From positions 1 to 15,001 of the forward strand of contig CAXMQS010000014.1 of the NCBI GenBank assembly GCA_964195995.1: a DNA stretch of 15,001 bases. The letters are read 5' to 3'. This DNA is from CAXMQS01 sp964195995 (lineage in GTDB: Bacteria; Actinomycetota; Acidimicrobiia; Spongiisociales; JAOTWH01). Below the pieces are notes generated by a model. That model made no database searches. It was given only the letters and a program-made list of their open reading frames with translations, and was not told the origin of the DNA. The position numbers and the translations under genes are program-made. Positions within the stretch are counted from its first letter, which is position 1; every line of letters begins with the position of its first letter. This document shows, piece by piece, positions 5,810-13,264 of this stretch.

Positions 5810-8309
5810 GCTCGTTGTTCGAGGCTTTCGCTCGTACGCCGACGAGGCGACGTTCGACTTCAGCGATCGTTCGCTGGTCGGTGTCACCGGTCCCATCGGC
5901 AGCGGCAAGTCGACCCTTCTCGACGCTGTGGCGTTCTCTCTCTATGGGCAAACGCCAACGGTCGGCAAACAGACCAAGAGCCTCATCAACCAGCGTCAGG
6001 ACTCGGCCCATGTCGAGATGTGGTTCGGCGTTGCCGACGAGACCTGGCGCGCGGTGCGGGCGCTGCGCCGCAAAGGCCAGAGTGCCCACTCGCTCGAGAA
6101 GTACTCGTCCCTCGATGGCGATCGGCTCGAGCTGATCGAAGGCGAGAAGGCCGTCAACGCCAGGGTCACAGAGCTTCTCGGCCTTGACTTCCACGCCTTC
6201 GGCCGATCCGCATTGCTGGCGCAGAACCAGTTCGCCAGGTTCCTCGATGCCACCGGAGGCGAACGCGACGCGGTGCTGAAGGGCGTGTTTGGACTCGACC
6301 GCATCGAGGCCGTCAGGGATCTGGCGAAGTCAAGACGCGACGCGGCCAGTCGTGACCTCGAAGAGCTCGACCGCCGTCGCGCCGAGGTAGAAGCCGACCG
6401 GGCGGCGCTGGTCGTTGCCAAAGCGGAGCTCGGCCCGAGAGCCGAGGTGGCCGAGGCGTTCGAGAAGGCTGCCAAGATCGAAGCCAGGATCACGGCCAAC
6501 GCCAAGGCCAACACCGACGCCAAGGTCAATGCGGAGGCCGCTGTCGCCGAACTGGCGGCCCTGGCATCGCGCCTGCCGTCGAGGACGGAGACCGGCGCTC
6601 TCCTTGCAGCTTCTCTCGCCGACTCCGACGCCGTGACCGCTGCCGAGAAGGAGTTGGCCAACGCCACTCGCGACAACACGGCTGCTGTCAAGAGTCTCGC
6701 CAAGGCCATCGAGAAGGGGGGCGATCGAGAGACGCTGGCCCGAATCGAGGCAGATGTCGCCAAGCTGCGCCAGCTCGACGCAGCCGTGGCGGAGGCCAAG
6801 CGGACTTTCGAGACAGCCTCGATGGCCGTCGATGCGGCTGCGGCCGAGATCGAGTCCGCAGACAAGCTGCTGGCCAAGGTGACGGCGACCGCGGCGACTG
6901 CCAAGACAGGCGCCGGGCAAGCGGTCGTCGAACTGAAGACCGCCGAGGCATCACTTCACGATGCCCGACACGACGAGATGGCCGCGGCCCTCCGCTCCGG
7001 AATCGGTCCTGGGGACTCCTGTCCGGTTTGTGGCCAGGAGGTCGCCAGGCTGGCGGCGGCGAAGCGCCCCGCCTCCCTGCGGTCGGCAGAGAAGGCCGTC
7101 GAGAAGGCGACACGATTGGCAACCGAGGCCGATGCCGCCAGGACCGCTGCTCAGAAGGCTTTGACCAAGGCAACGGCCGCCGCCGCCGGCACCGGGGTGC
7201 GAGTCGAAGAGGCCTCCGCCGCCCTCGGATTGCGCAAAGCCGAAGTGGCCAAGCTCTCCAAGGAGCATGCCAAGGCCCTGGCGACGGTCACCGCAGCGCT
7301 CGGAGCAACCAAGCCGGAGGAGGCACTGGCGGCGCGGCGACAGGCTCTGTCCGATGCCGAGACGGTGCTCGCCGACAAAGCTGCGCTGGTGAGCGTTGCG
7401 CAAGAGTCGGTTGCCGGAGCCAAAGCAGCCTTTGACGAGCGACGCACCGCGATGCAGAAGCTGGCGACCGACGTGGCTGCTCTTGGCGGCACCCTTGGCG
7501 CTTCCATCCCGTCGGGGCCGGATCGCCAAACGCTTAGCGAGGCGCTGGACACGCTTCGAGAGCTGTGGGAGACGAGGGCCGCCGCCGCCGAGGATGCGGT
7601 GAAGGAGGCGGCAACGAGGTTCGAGGCGACACAACGCGACAAGGCCCAGCTACATCAGGACCTGGCGATCGCCGCTAAAGCCGACTTCTCCGAGGCGCGC
7701 ATCGCCGCCCAGGCGGCTTTGGCTACCGCCAAGGAGAAACTCGCCATGCTGGAGGAGCGGGTGGCTCGTGTTGTCGCTTTGGAGACGGAGAACGCAGCGA
7801 CCGTTAGTCGGCTGGCAGTCTTCAGCCGACTGAGTGACGACTTGGCCCCGTCGAAGTTCGTTGCCTTCCTTCTCGATGAGGAGCGGGTTGCCCTGGCCGA
7901 ATTGGCTGCCGATCGGTTCGAGATGCTCTCCGGAGGCCGCTACCGGTTCTCCGAGGACGGCTCGTTCGATGTCGTGGATCTCACCGCCGCCGACGCCGTT
8001 CGTAAACCTCGATCCTTGTCTGGAGGCGAGACCTTCCTGGCATCGTTGGCATTGGCCCTGGCACTGGCAGAGATGGTGTCACGGTCGGGCGGTCGCCTTG
8101 GGGCGTTCTTCCTCGACGAGGGCTTTGGCAGCCTCGACGCCGAGCATCTCGACCTCGCCATGGAGGGCGTTGAACGCATCGTCGCCGACGATGGAGACCG
8201 CCTCGTCGTGATCGTGTCCCACGTTCCAGAGCTGAAGCAACGGGTGGAAGACGTCATCGAGCTCGACAAACATGCGGTGACGGGCGACACAGTTGTGATC
8301 CACAACTAG
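5796..8309 (+). CDS. sbcC: SbcC/Rad50-type ATPase with zinc hook
   Basis: An 837-residue SMC-like ATPase, partner of SbcD. N-terminal lobe: MRPHRLVVRGFRSYADEATF, Walker A GPIGSGKS (Lys38) and a Q-loop region near NQRQDS. A long Ala/Lys/Glu-rich coiled coil follows (about residues 185-400 and 420-660), broken by the zinc-hook motif CPVCGQ at Cys409 and Cys412, through which two molecules join. C-terminal lobe: signature SLSGGETF (Ser742), Walker B AFFLDEGFGSLD (Asp774, Glu775) and the H-loop HVPELKQRV. Both arms are of similar length, as a hairpin coil requires. The protein is shorter than E. coli SbcC (about 1,050 residues), so the arms are short. The start is TTG with a strong GGAGG. It clamps and tethers DNA ends and gates the SbcD nuclease with ATP. 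The stop overlaps the next gene by one base. Confidence 0.95.
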   Translation: MRPHRLVVRGFRSYADEATFDFSDRSLVGVTGPIGSGKSTLLDAVAFSLYGQTPTVGKQTKSLINQRQDSAHVEMWFGVADETWRAVRALRRKGQSAHSLEKYSSLDGDRLELIEGEKAVNARVTELLGLDFHAFGRSALLAQNQFARFLDATGGERDAVLKGVFGLDRIEAVRDLAKSRRDAASRDLEELDRRRAEVEADRAALVVAKAELGPRAEVAEAFEKAAKIEARITANAKANTDAKVNAEAAVAELAALASRLPSRTETGALLAASLADSDAVTAAEKELANATRDNTAAVKSLAKAIEKGGDRETLARIEADVAKLRQLDAAVAEAKRTFETASMAVDAAAAEIESADKLLAKVTATAATAKTGAGQAVVELKTAEASLHDARHDEMAAALRSGIGPGDSCPVCGQEVARLAAAKRPASLRSAEKAVEKATRLATEADAARTAAQKALTKATAAAAGTGVRVEEASAALGLRKAEVAKLSKEHAKALATVTAALGATKPEEALAARRQALSDAETVLADKAALVSVAQESVAGAKAAFDERRTAMQKLATDVAALGGTLGASIPSGPDRQTLSEALDTLRELWETRAAAAEDAVKEAATRFEATQRDKAQLHQDLAIAAKADFSEARIAAQAALATAKEKLAMLEERVARVVALETENAATVSRLAVFSRLSDDLAPSKFVAFLLDEERVALAELAADRFEMLSGGRYRFSEDGSFDVVDLTAADAVRKPRSLSGGETFLASLALALALAEMVSRSGGRLGAFFLDEGFGSLDAEHLDLAMEGVERIVADDGDRLVVIVSHVPELKQRVEDVIELDKHAVTGDTVVIHN

Positions 8310-9397
8310 TGGGCCCGTTGACGGGGCTGCGCGTTGTGGAGGTAGCTTCACTTGGTCCGGGACCCTTCTGCGCCATGATGCTCGCCGACCTTGGCGCCGA
8401 AGTACTCCGAGTGGAGCGGCCCGGCGGCAGCGACCGCAGCCTGACCAGGGGACGCCCTGTTGTCAGTGTGGACATGAAGGACCCGGCCGGCGTTCAGTTC
8501 GTGTTGCGGCTCGCGGAGCGGGCCGATGTGCTCATCGAAGGATTCCGGCCCGGCGTCGCCGAGCGGCTTGGCATCGGTCCCGACGCCTGTCGAACTGCCA
8601 ACCCGGCTCTGGTGTACGGCCGCATGACGGGATGGGGGCAGGATGGCCCGACCGTAGCCGGCCACGACATCAACTACATCGCGATGTCGGGAACGCTTGG
8701 TGCCATTGGCCGCGAGGGAGAGCCGCCGACGCCACCGCTGAACCTGCTCGGCGACTTCGCAGGAGGTGGCTTGTTGCTGGCATACGGCGTCATGGCCGCG
8801 TTGTTCGAGCGGCAATCGTCGGATGAAGGCCAGGTAGTCGATGCGGCAATGGTTGACGGCGCTGCCATCCTGGCGACGATGGTTCACGAGATGTCAGCAG
8901 CAGGCACCTGGCTCACGCCTCGGGGCACCAACCTCCTCGATGGCGGTGCGCCCTTCTACGACCTCTACGCCACGGCAGACGGTGGCTGGATGACCGTCGG
9001 CGCTATCGAGCCGCAGTTCTTCGCCGAACTCGTGTCCCTGACAGGAATCGAGTTCGATCTCGACCGCCAGTACGACAGGGAGGAATGGCCTGCCTTGCGG
9101 GCGGCGCTTACCGCGGCGTTCGCGTCCAGGTCGCGGGCGGAGTGGGAGGAGACATTCGCCGGGACCGACGCCTGCGTCTTTCCCGTTCTCGCGATCGCCG
9201 AGGCCGCCACCAACGCCGCCAATCAGGACAGAGGTGTCTTCGTCGAGGTGGACGGTGTGCTCACGCCGGCGCCGGCCCCCAGGTTCTCGCGGACGCCGGC
9301 AGCGGCGCCCGACGGTGGCGGTGGCCATCCCGACCTCCGCGCTTGGGGCTTCTCGCGCACGGAGATCGACGAGCTGGCGATTGCGGGTATTGGCTAA
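8309..9397 (+). CDS. Alpha-methylacyl-CoA racemase family enzyme (family III CoA-transferase fold)
   Basis: A 362-residue CaiB/BaiF-fold protein that looks like an alpha-methylacyl-CoA racemase rather than a CoA-transferase. The three catalytic residues of the mycobacterial racemase have counterparts: His119 in AGHDINYIAMSG, Asp149 in LLGDFAGGG (the same 30-residue spacing as His126/Asp156 there) and Glu233 in VGAIEPQFF. N-terminal GPGPFCAMMLADLGAEVLRVERPGG and YGRMTGWGQDGP are family hallmarks. It would epimerise 2-methyl-branched acyl-CoA thioesters so that they can enter beta-oxidation in the cytosol; the substrate is not knowable from sequence. The GTG start at 8309 shares one base with the SbcC stop and has no clear Shine-Dalgarno sequence, so translation probably depends on reinitiation. 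A TTG at 8318 is a possible alternative. It has no evident functional link to the repair genes upstream. Confidence 0.88.
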   Translation: MGPLTGLRVVEVASLGPGPFCAMMLADLGAEVLRVERPGGSDRSLTRGRPVVSVDMKDPAGVQFVLRLAERADVLIEGFRPGVAERLGIGPDACRTANPALVYGRMTGWGQDGPTVAGHDINYIAMSGTLGAIGREGEPPTPPLNLLGDFAGGGLLLAYGVMAALFERQSSDEGQVVDAAMVDGAAILATMVHEMSAAGTWLTPRGTNLLDGGAPFYDLYATADGGWMTVGAIEPQFFAELVSLTGIEFDLDRQYDREEWPALRAALTAAFASRSRAEWEETFAGTDACVFPVLAIAEAATNAANQDRGVFVEVDGVLTPAPAPRFSRTPAAAPDGGGGHPDLRAWGFSRTEIDELAIAGIG

Positions 9398-10467
9398 TGG
9401 CGCGTCTCGGCATCGTCGGCAAGGCCAACACGGGCAAGACGACCCTCTTCAACGCGCTCTGCGGGCTCGAGGCTCCAACTGCACCCCACCCCTTCTCGAC
9501 GATGGAGCTGAACGTCGGGGTGGCCAAGATCCAGGACGAACGCCTCGAGGCTGCGGCACGACTGGAGAAGTCGGAGAAAGTGGTGCCGGCGACGCTGGAG
9601 CTAGTCGACGTGCCATTGACACCTGGTGGCCCCGGTGGGCTGCAGGGGGAGGCGTTGGGTCGGTTGCGCGAGATGGAGGCCTTGCTGGTGGTGCTGAGGT
9701 CCTTCGACGATCCGGCTGTGCCTTCAGATGAGTCCGGTCTCGATCCGGTGGCCCAGGCCGAGGAGCTCGTGCTCGAGATGGCGCTGGCGGACGCCGAGGT
9801 ATTCGAGCGGCGGGCCGAGCGAGCCGCCAAAGAGGCGACGGCAGATAGCGGACGCAAGGCCGCTGCCGAGGCGGTGGCTAAGGCTGCCGCCATGTTGGCT
9901 GAGGGAACGCCGCTGCGGGGAGCGGAGTGGACTGAGGCCGAGCTAGAAGCCTTTCGCGACATGGCTCCGCTGTCCCTCAAGCCAGCCGTGTGGGTTGTCA
10001 ATGTCTCCGAAGATTCACCGCCAGCGGACGTTGCAGCCGCGGTCACCGCAGTCGTTCCTCGCGGAGACACCGTGGCCGTTCTATCTGCCAGGCTGGAGGA
10101 GGAAGCGGCCCATCTTGACCCCGAGGACCGGGCCGAGCTATTCGAGGGGCTTGGCCTTGGCAAAGGGGCGTTGGCCAAGGTGGTGGCTGCCGCCAATGAG
10201 GCCATGGGCGTGTTGACCTTCTTCACGATGGGACCCAAGGAGACCCGGGCATGGTCGGTGCGGAGTGGCTCGACGGTGCGTCAGGCCGCAGGAAAGATCC
10301 ACTCCGATCTGGAGAGGGGCTTCATTCGAGCGGACGTGGCCGCCATAGACGATGTGATCGAAGCCGGTGGGTGGGATGCCGCCAAGAAGGCGGGGATCGT
10401 GCGCCTGGAAGGCAAGGAATACCTAAGCGCCGAGGGAGACGTCATCGAGGTCCGTTTCTCGGTGTAG
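9397..10467 (+). CDS. Divergent YchF/OLA1-like P-loop GTPase with TGS-type C-terminus
   Basis: A 356-residue Obg-family NTPase close to YchF in length and layout. G1 is GKANTGKT (residues 8-15, Lys14). Switch I region PFSTMELNVGVAKIQDERL parallels the YchF PFxTIEPNVG motif. G4 reads NVSED (Asn202, Glu205), like the NxxE of YchF/OLA1 that relaxes guanine specificity. The C-terminal TGS-like domain is the best match: FFTMGPKETRAWSVRSGST, then QAAGKIHSDLERGFIRADV, then LEGKEYLSAEGDVIEVRFSV. Two points differ from standard YchF: G3 is VDVPLTPGG, without the DxxG glycine, and the GNKFL stretch is replaced by EALGRLREME. A housekeeping YchF may exist elsewhere. Ribosome or stress association is inferred from the family. 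The ATG at 9397 shares one base with the upstream TAA; a longer frame from 9085 runs inside the racemase gene and is rejected. Confidence 0.85.
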   Translation: MARLGIVGKANTGKTTLFNALCGLEAPTAPHPFSTMELNVGVAKIQDERLEAAARLEKSEKVVPATLELVDVPLTPGGPGGLQGEALGRLREMEALLVVLRSFDDPAVPSDESGLDPVAQAEELVLEMALADAEVFERRAERAAKEATADSGRKAAAEAVAKAAAMLAEGTPLRGAEWTEAELEAFRDMAPLSLKPAVWVVNVSEDSPPADVAAAVTAVVPRGDTVAVLSARLEEEAAHLDPEDRAELFEGLGLGKGALAKVVAAANEAMGVLTFFTMGPKETRAWSVRSGSTVRQAAGKIHSDLERGFIRADVAAIDDVIEAGGWDAAKKAGIVRLEGKEYLSAEGDVIEVRFSV

Positions 10468-10471
10468 CTGC

Positions 10472-10494
10472 GGCCAGGGCCCTCCGGCCATAAT
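10472..10494 (+). promoter_or_regulatory. Possible promoter region with an inverted repeat before the RCK gene
   Basis: The 51-base gap after the GTPase stop holds GGCC-AGGGCCCT-CC-GGCC (10472-10489), with the 8-bp palindrome AGGGCCCT in the middle, followed directly by CATAAT (10489-10494), a good -10-like box. No convincing -35 is seen. The repeat lacks a following T-run, so it is not an obvious intrinsic terminator; it may be an operator, a weak terminator, or chance in GC-rich DNA. Confidence 0.35.
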
Positions 10495-10508
10495 GTGACC
10501 CTCGGAGC

Positions 10509-10512
10509 GGAG
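10509..10512 (+). promoter_or_regulatory. Ribosome binding site supporting the TTG start at 10519
   Basis: GGAG ends six bases before the TTG at 10519, whose product begins MKVIFVGAGG, the normal start of an RCK Rossmann fold. The in-frame GTG at 10495 has no Shine-Dalgarno sequence and adds eight residues before beta-strand 1. Confidence 0.55.
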
Positions 10513-10518
10513 TATCCA

Positions 10519-11967
10519 TTGAAAGTCATCTTCGTTGGTGCAGGTGGAACCACCCGCCAGCTGCTCAGGCGGCTCGGTGAGGTGTGGGAGGCCGCCGTGG
10601 TCGACACCGATGTTGAGCTGCTCGCCCTTGCTGGCAAGATCCGCGAAATCGAAGGCATCGAGGGAGACGGTTCGAGCCGCGTTGTCCTGGAGCGCGCTGG
10701 CCTCGATGCGTCCGACGCCCTGGTTGCAGCCACAGCCGACGATGAGCGCAACCTCGAGGCCTGTCGTATCGCCCTCGAGTCCGGACTACTGCGGGTCGCC
10801 GCGGTCGCCGCGGATCCCGAGAAGACGGATCGCTATCGAGATATTGGGGTGCCCGCCTTCTCTCCTTCAGATCTGGCCGCAAGGCTCATCGAGGGAGAGC
10901 TGGAACCACGACGGATATCTTCGAGTTCGTTCGCCCACGGTCGAGCCGAGGCGATCGAGTTCCAGATCGGTGATGATTCGCCCGTGCGCGGTAAGGCGCT
11001 GCGCGACCTCGACGCAACCCGCTATCTCGTTGCGGCCATACTTCGAGATGGTCGGCTCATCGTCCCGCACGGAAATACCGTCATATCGGAGGGCGACCTG
11101 GTCACAGTCGTAGGAGGCGCCTCCGACTTCTCGCTGATAGTGCGGACGTTCACATCGGGGGAGGCACGGTTCCCCGTCGATTTTGGCAAATATGTTCTGG
11201 TGGCCGTCGACGCCAAGCGCGACGTCACCGGAGTGCTCCAGGAAGCCTTGGCTCTTTCCCGCAACAGCAATGCGAGCGGACTGATGGTGGCGATGCGAGA
11301 TCCGGCATCGTCCAGGGACGAGTCGCAGGCGGCTGCCGCTAAGTCGATTCGCAACGACGTTCTTGCGGCCGCAGAAGGGGTCCAGGTTGTCGAGCGGCTG
11401 GTGGAGGGGACTCCCTCGAGGGCGTTGGCTCACGCGGTCGAGACCGAGAGCGTCGGTGTTGTCGTGATGGAAACCGGGAGCTTCGGCGGCTGGCTGGGAC
11501 GCCTCCGGGCCGCGCAGCACATCGAAAGAGTTCGCCAATTCGGCGTGCCGGTCTTCCTCTCTCGAGGGTCATTCGGCAACGGAGGGATCGTCGCCCCAGC
11601 TCGAGACACTCCGGCAGGCAGGGCCGCGGCCCGCGCCGCCATCGATCTTGCGGCCTACACGCACCAGTCGTTGACCGGCGTCGCGGTGGTGGCGCCAGCG
11701 TTCCTCGCGGGCGGTGACTCCAAGGAGTCGGCGCAGCGGGCGATGCTGCGCATGCGGGAGGAGGCCGCAGTACTGGGAGTACAGGTGCGTCGGCGCATCC
11801 GCCAGGGCAATCCAGTGCGCGTCATCGACGAGCTATCCGATGGTGCGGGTCTCGTCGTCCTCGGCATGCCACAGACCGTCGTTTCGTTGCGCACGCCCGG
11901 CATCACAGGGCATCTCATACGAAGGCTCTCGGCGTCTGTCTTGCTCGTGCCATCACCGCGGCGATGA
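10519..11967 (+). CDS. RCK (TrkA-N/TrkA-C) protein fused to universal-stress-like domains
   Basis: A 482-residue cytosolic regulator. Residues 1-125 form an RCK-N/TrkA-N Rossmann domain: KVIFVGAGGTT (the third glycine of GxGxxG is replaced by Thr), Asp29/Asp31 ending beta-2 for ribose binding, and GDGSSRVVLERAG typical of TrkA. Residues about 143-207 form a TrkA-C domain (EFQIGDDSPVRGKALRDLD ... EGDLVTVVGG). Residues about 222-350 and 368-482 look like two universal-stress-protein-like alpha/beta domains (KYVLVAVD ... VGVVVMETG; RAAIDLAAYTHQSL ... LVVLGMPQTV ... SASVLLVPSP). No membrane segment is evident. It overlaps the next gene, an antiporter without its own RCK domain, as ATGA. It is therefore likely the nucleotide-sensing gating subunit of that transporter; the ligand (NAD(H), ATP or a cyclic dinucleotide) is not established. 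The domain limits of the second half are approximate. Confidence 0.82.
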   Translation: MKVIFVGAGGTTRQLLRRLGEVWEAAVVDTDVELLALAGKIREIEGIEGDGSSRVVLERAGLDASDALVAATADDERNLEACRIALESGLLRVAAVAADPEKTDRYRDIGVPAFSPSDLAARLIEGELEPRRISSSSFAHGRAEAIEFQIGDDSPVRGKALRDLDATRYLVAAILRDGRLIVPHGNTVISEGDLVTVVGGASDFSLIVRTFTSGEARFPVDFGKYVLVAVDAKRDVTGVLQEALALSRNSNASGLMVAMRDPASSRDESQAAAAKSIRNDVLAAAEGVQVVERLVEGTPSRALAHAVETESVGVVVMETGSFGGWLGRLRAAQHIERVRQFGVPVFLSRGSFGNGGIVAPARDTPAGRAAARAAIDLAAYTHQSLTGVAVVAPAFLAGGDSKESAQRAMLRMREEAAVLGVQVRRRIRQGNPVRVIDELSDGAGLVVLGMPQTVVSLRTPGITGHLIRRLSASVLLVPSPRR

Positions 11968-13163
11968 TCTTCGCAGCAGAAGGTGCCCATGGCGTTGCCA
12001 CGCCGTTGTCGCTCATCCTCATCGCAGCGGGGGCCTTCGTTATCCCCCTGCTCGCAAGGCGCATCCGATTGCCTGCAGTGGTGGCGGAGATCCTCTTCGG
12101 CATCCTGGTGGGACCGACCTTCGGAATCATCGACGTCGGTGAAGAGCTCATCACCTTCCTGGCGGAACTTGGCCTCTTCCTCTTGATGTTCCTCGCCGGA
12201 ATCGAGATCGACTTCGATCGCCTCGAGCGCCAGGGGCCGCGACAGCTGGTTACCGGGCTCGTGGTCTTCGGTCTCTTCGTCGCGGCGGCTTGGATCGGCA
12301 GCGGGTTCGTTGACACGACCTCCAACGATCAGCGCGTCTTCCTGACGCTGCTCATCTCGGCGGCCGCACTTGGCCTCGTCCTGCCGACACTGCGCGCTGG
12401 GAGGAACCTGAGCACACCCATCGGCCAGGTAACGCTGCTCATCGCCATGTTCGCCGAGGTGGCCGCCGTCATCGGCATCGTGGTGTTCGTGATTCTCGTC
12501 GAAGAGGGATTCAGCTGGGATCTGGCGGCTGTACCGCTGCTGTTCTTCGTCATCGGCGCCTCGCTCGTCCTGCTGCGGCGCGCAGCCTGGTGGTACCCAG
12601 AGCGATTCAGCAGGCTCTTCGCCTCAGACGATCCCGAGGAGCTCGGGATCAGAGCCAGCCTGGCCCTGATGTTCGTGTTCGTCGGCCTGTCGGCGCTGCT
12701 CGGCATCGAGGCGATTCTCGGGGCCTTCCTGGCCGGCCTGTTGTTCAGTTTCGTGTTCAGAGACCTCGGGTCGTTGGAGGAGCAGTTGAACGGCTTCTCT
12801 TACGGCTTCTTCATCCCGATCTTCTTCATCAACGTCGGGCTCACCTTCCCGCTCGACGAGCTGCGCGACGCGGACATTCTGGCCCAGGCGCTTGCCCTCA
12901 TAGTGGTGGCCGTTGTCATAAAGGTGGTCCCGTCGCTGGTGCTGATGTTGCGCGGCTTCTCGCTCCGTCAATCCCTCGGCGCCGGCTTCCTGCTGGCCGG
13001 GCAGCTCAGCGTCATCATCGCACTTGCTGATGTCGGGCTCGACCTGGGCTTGATCTCCTCGGGTCTGCGAGCCGGCGCCATCCTGCTGGTTGCCGTCAGC
13101 GCCATCTTCGGGCCGGTGGCCTTCAGGGCACTCGTCCCGGCGCCGGAGGAAGTCTCTCCATGA
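11964..13163 (+). CDS. CPA2-family cation/proton antiporter membrane subunit
   Basis: A 399-residue, very hydrophobic protein with about 12 predicted membrane segments, of the sodium/hydrogen exchanger (PF00999) CPA2 group related to KefB/KefC. Motifs seen: RIRLPAVVAEILFGILVGP in helix 2, ELGLFLLMFLAGIEID in helix 3, LLISAAALGLVLPTL, and GQVTLLIAMFAEVAAVIGIVV in the ion-site helix. At that site Glu165 stands where most CPA2 members have Asp (QD or DD), so a carboxylate is kept but the pair is unusual. It ends shortly after the last helix, without a C-terminal RCK domain; that function is probably supplied in trans by the overlapping upstream gene. It would exchange K+ or Na+ for H+ across the cytoplasmic membrane; the cation cannot be assigned. 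It starts in an ATGA overlap and ends in another. Confidence 0.88.
   Translation: MIFAAEGAHGVATPLSLILIAAGAFVIPLLARRIRLPAVVAEILFGILVGPTFGIIDVGEELITFLAELGLFLLMFLAGIEIDFDRLERQGPRQLVTGLVVFGLFVAAAWIGSGFVDTTSNDQRVFLTLLISAAALGLVLPTLRAGRNLSTPIGQVTLLIAMFAEVAAVIGIVVFVILVEEGFSWDLAAVPLLFFVIGASLVLLRRAAWWYPERFSRLFASDDPEELGIRASLALMFVFVGLSALLGIEAILGAFLAGLLFSFVFRDLGSLEEQLNGFSYGFFIPIFFINVGLTFPLDELRDADILAQALALIVVAVVIKVVPSLVLMLRGFSLRQSLGAGFLLAGQLSVIIALADVGLDLGLISSGLRAGAILLVAVSAIFGPVAFRALVPAPEEVSP
13145..13149 (+). promoter_or_regulatory. Strong ribosome binding site before the small ORF
   Basis: GGAGG lies ten bases before the ATG at 13160, inside the last codons of the antiporter gene. It is one of the better Shine-Dalgarno matches in the window and argues that the tiny downstream frame is translated. 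Confidence 0.55.
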
Positions 13164-13264
13164 CGCGCCGCTTCAAGCTGTGGCGCCTGCGGCGCCGAGT
13201 GCGACGCGGCACCTACCGAATCTCTCCGCTCGAGGTCGCAGACGCCATCCTCAGTCGGAGGTAG
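13160..13264 (+). CDS. 34-residue basic protein with a FlgM-like C-terminal segment
   Basis: A short frame coupled to the antiporter by an ATGA overlap and preceded by GGAGG. The product starts MTRRFKLWRLRRRVRRG, with nine arginines and one lysine in 17 residues, and ends YRISPLEVADAILSRR. The tail resembles the helical core of anti-sigma-28 factors (FlgM), whose conserved pattern is roughly YxVxxxxVAxAIL. At 34 residues it is far shorter than a usual FlgM (about 90-100) and has no room for a full sigma-binding region. It may be a minimal FlgM-like regulator, a nucleic-acid-binding peptide, or a small membrane-associated partner of the antiporter. Its last 14 bases overlap the 3' end of the opposite-strand DUF368 gene. 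The evidence for translation is position and Shine-Dalgarno; the function is unknown. Confidence 0.55.
   Translation: MTRRFKLWRLRRRVRRGTYRISPLEVADAILSRR

Noticed and set aside
5996..6904. 302-codon open frame on the minus strand inside sbcC
   Set aside because: It is antisense to the Ala/Lys-rich coiled coil. The product is a low-complexity Ser/Ala/Arg sequence, as expected from GC-biased codons read backwards.
6480..7760. Repeat array suggested by recurring GCC/AAG/GAG blocks
   Set aside because: The blocks are codons of an Ala/Lys/Glu coiled coil, with no fixed period at the DNA level.
9085..9396. N-terminal extension of the GTPase frame by 104 codons
   Set aside because: It overlaps the conserved C-terminal part of the racemase; the P-loop start LGIVGK follows directly after the ATG at 9397.
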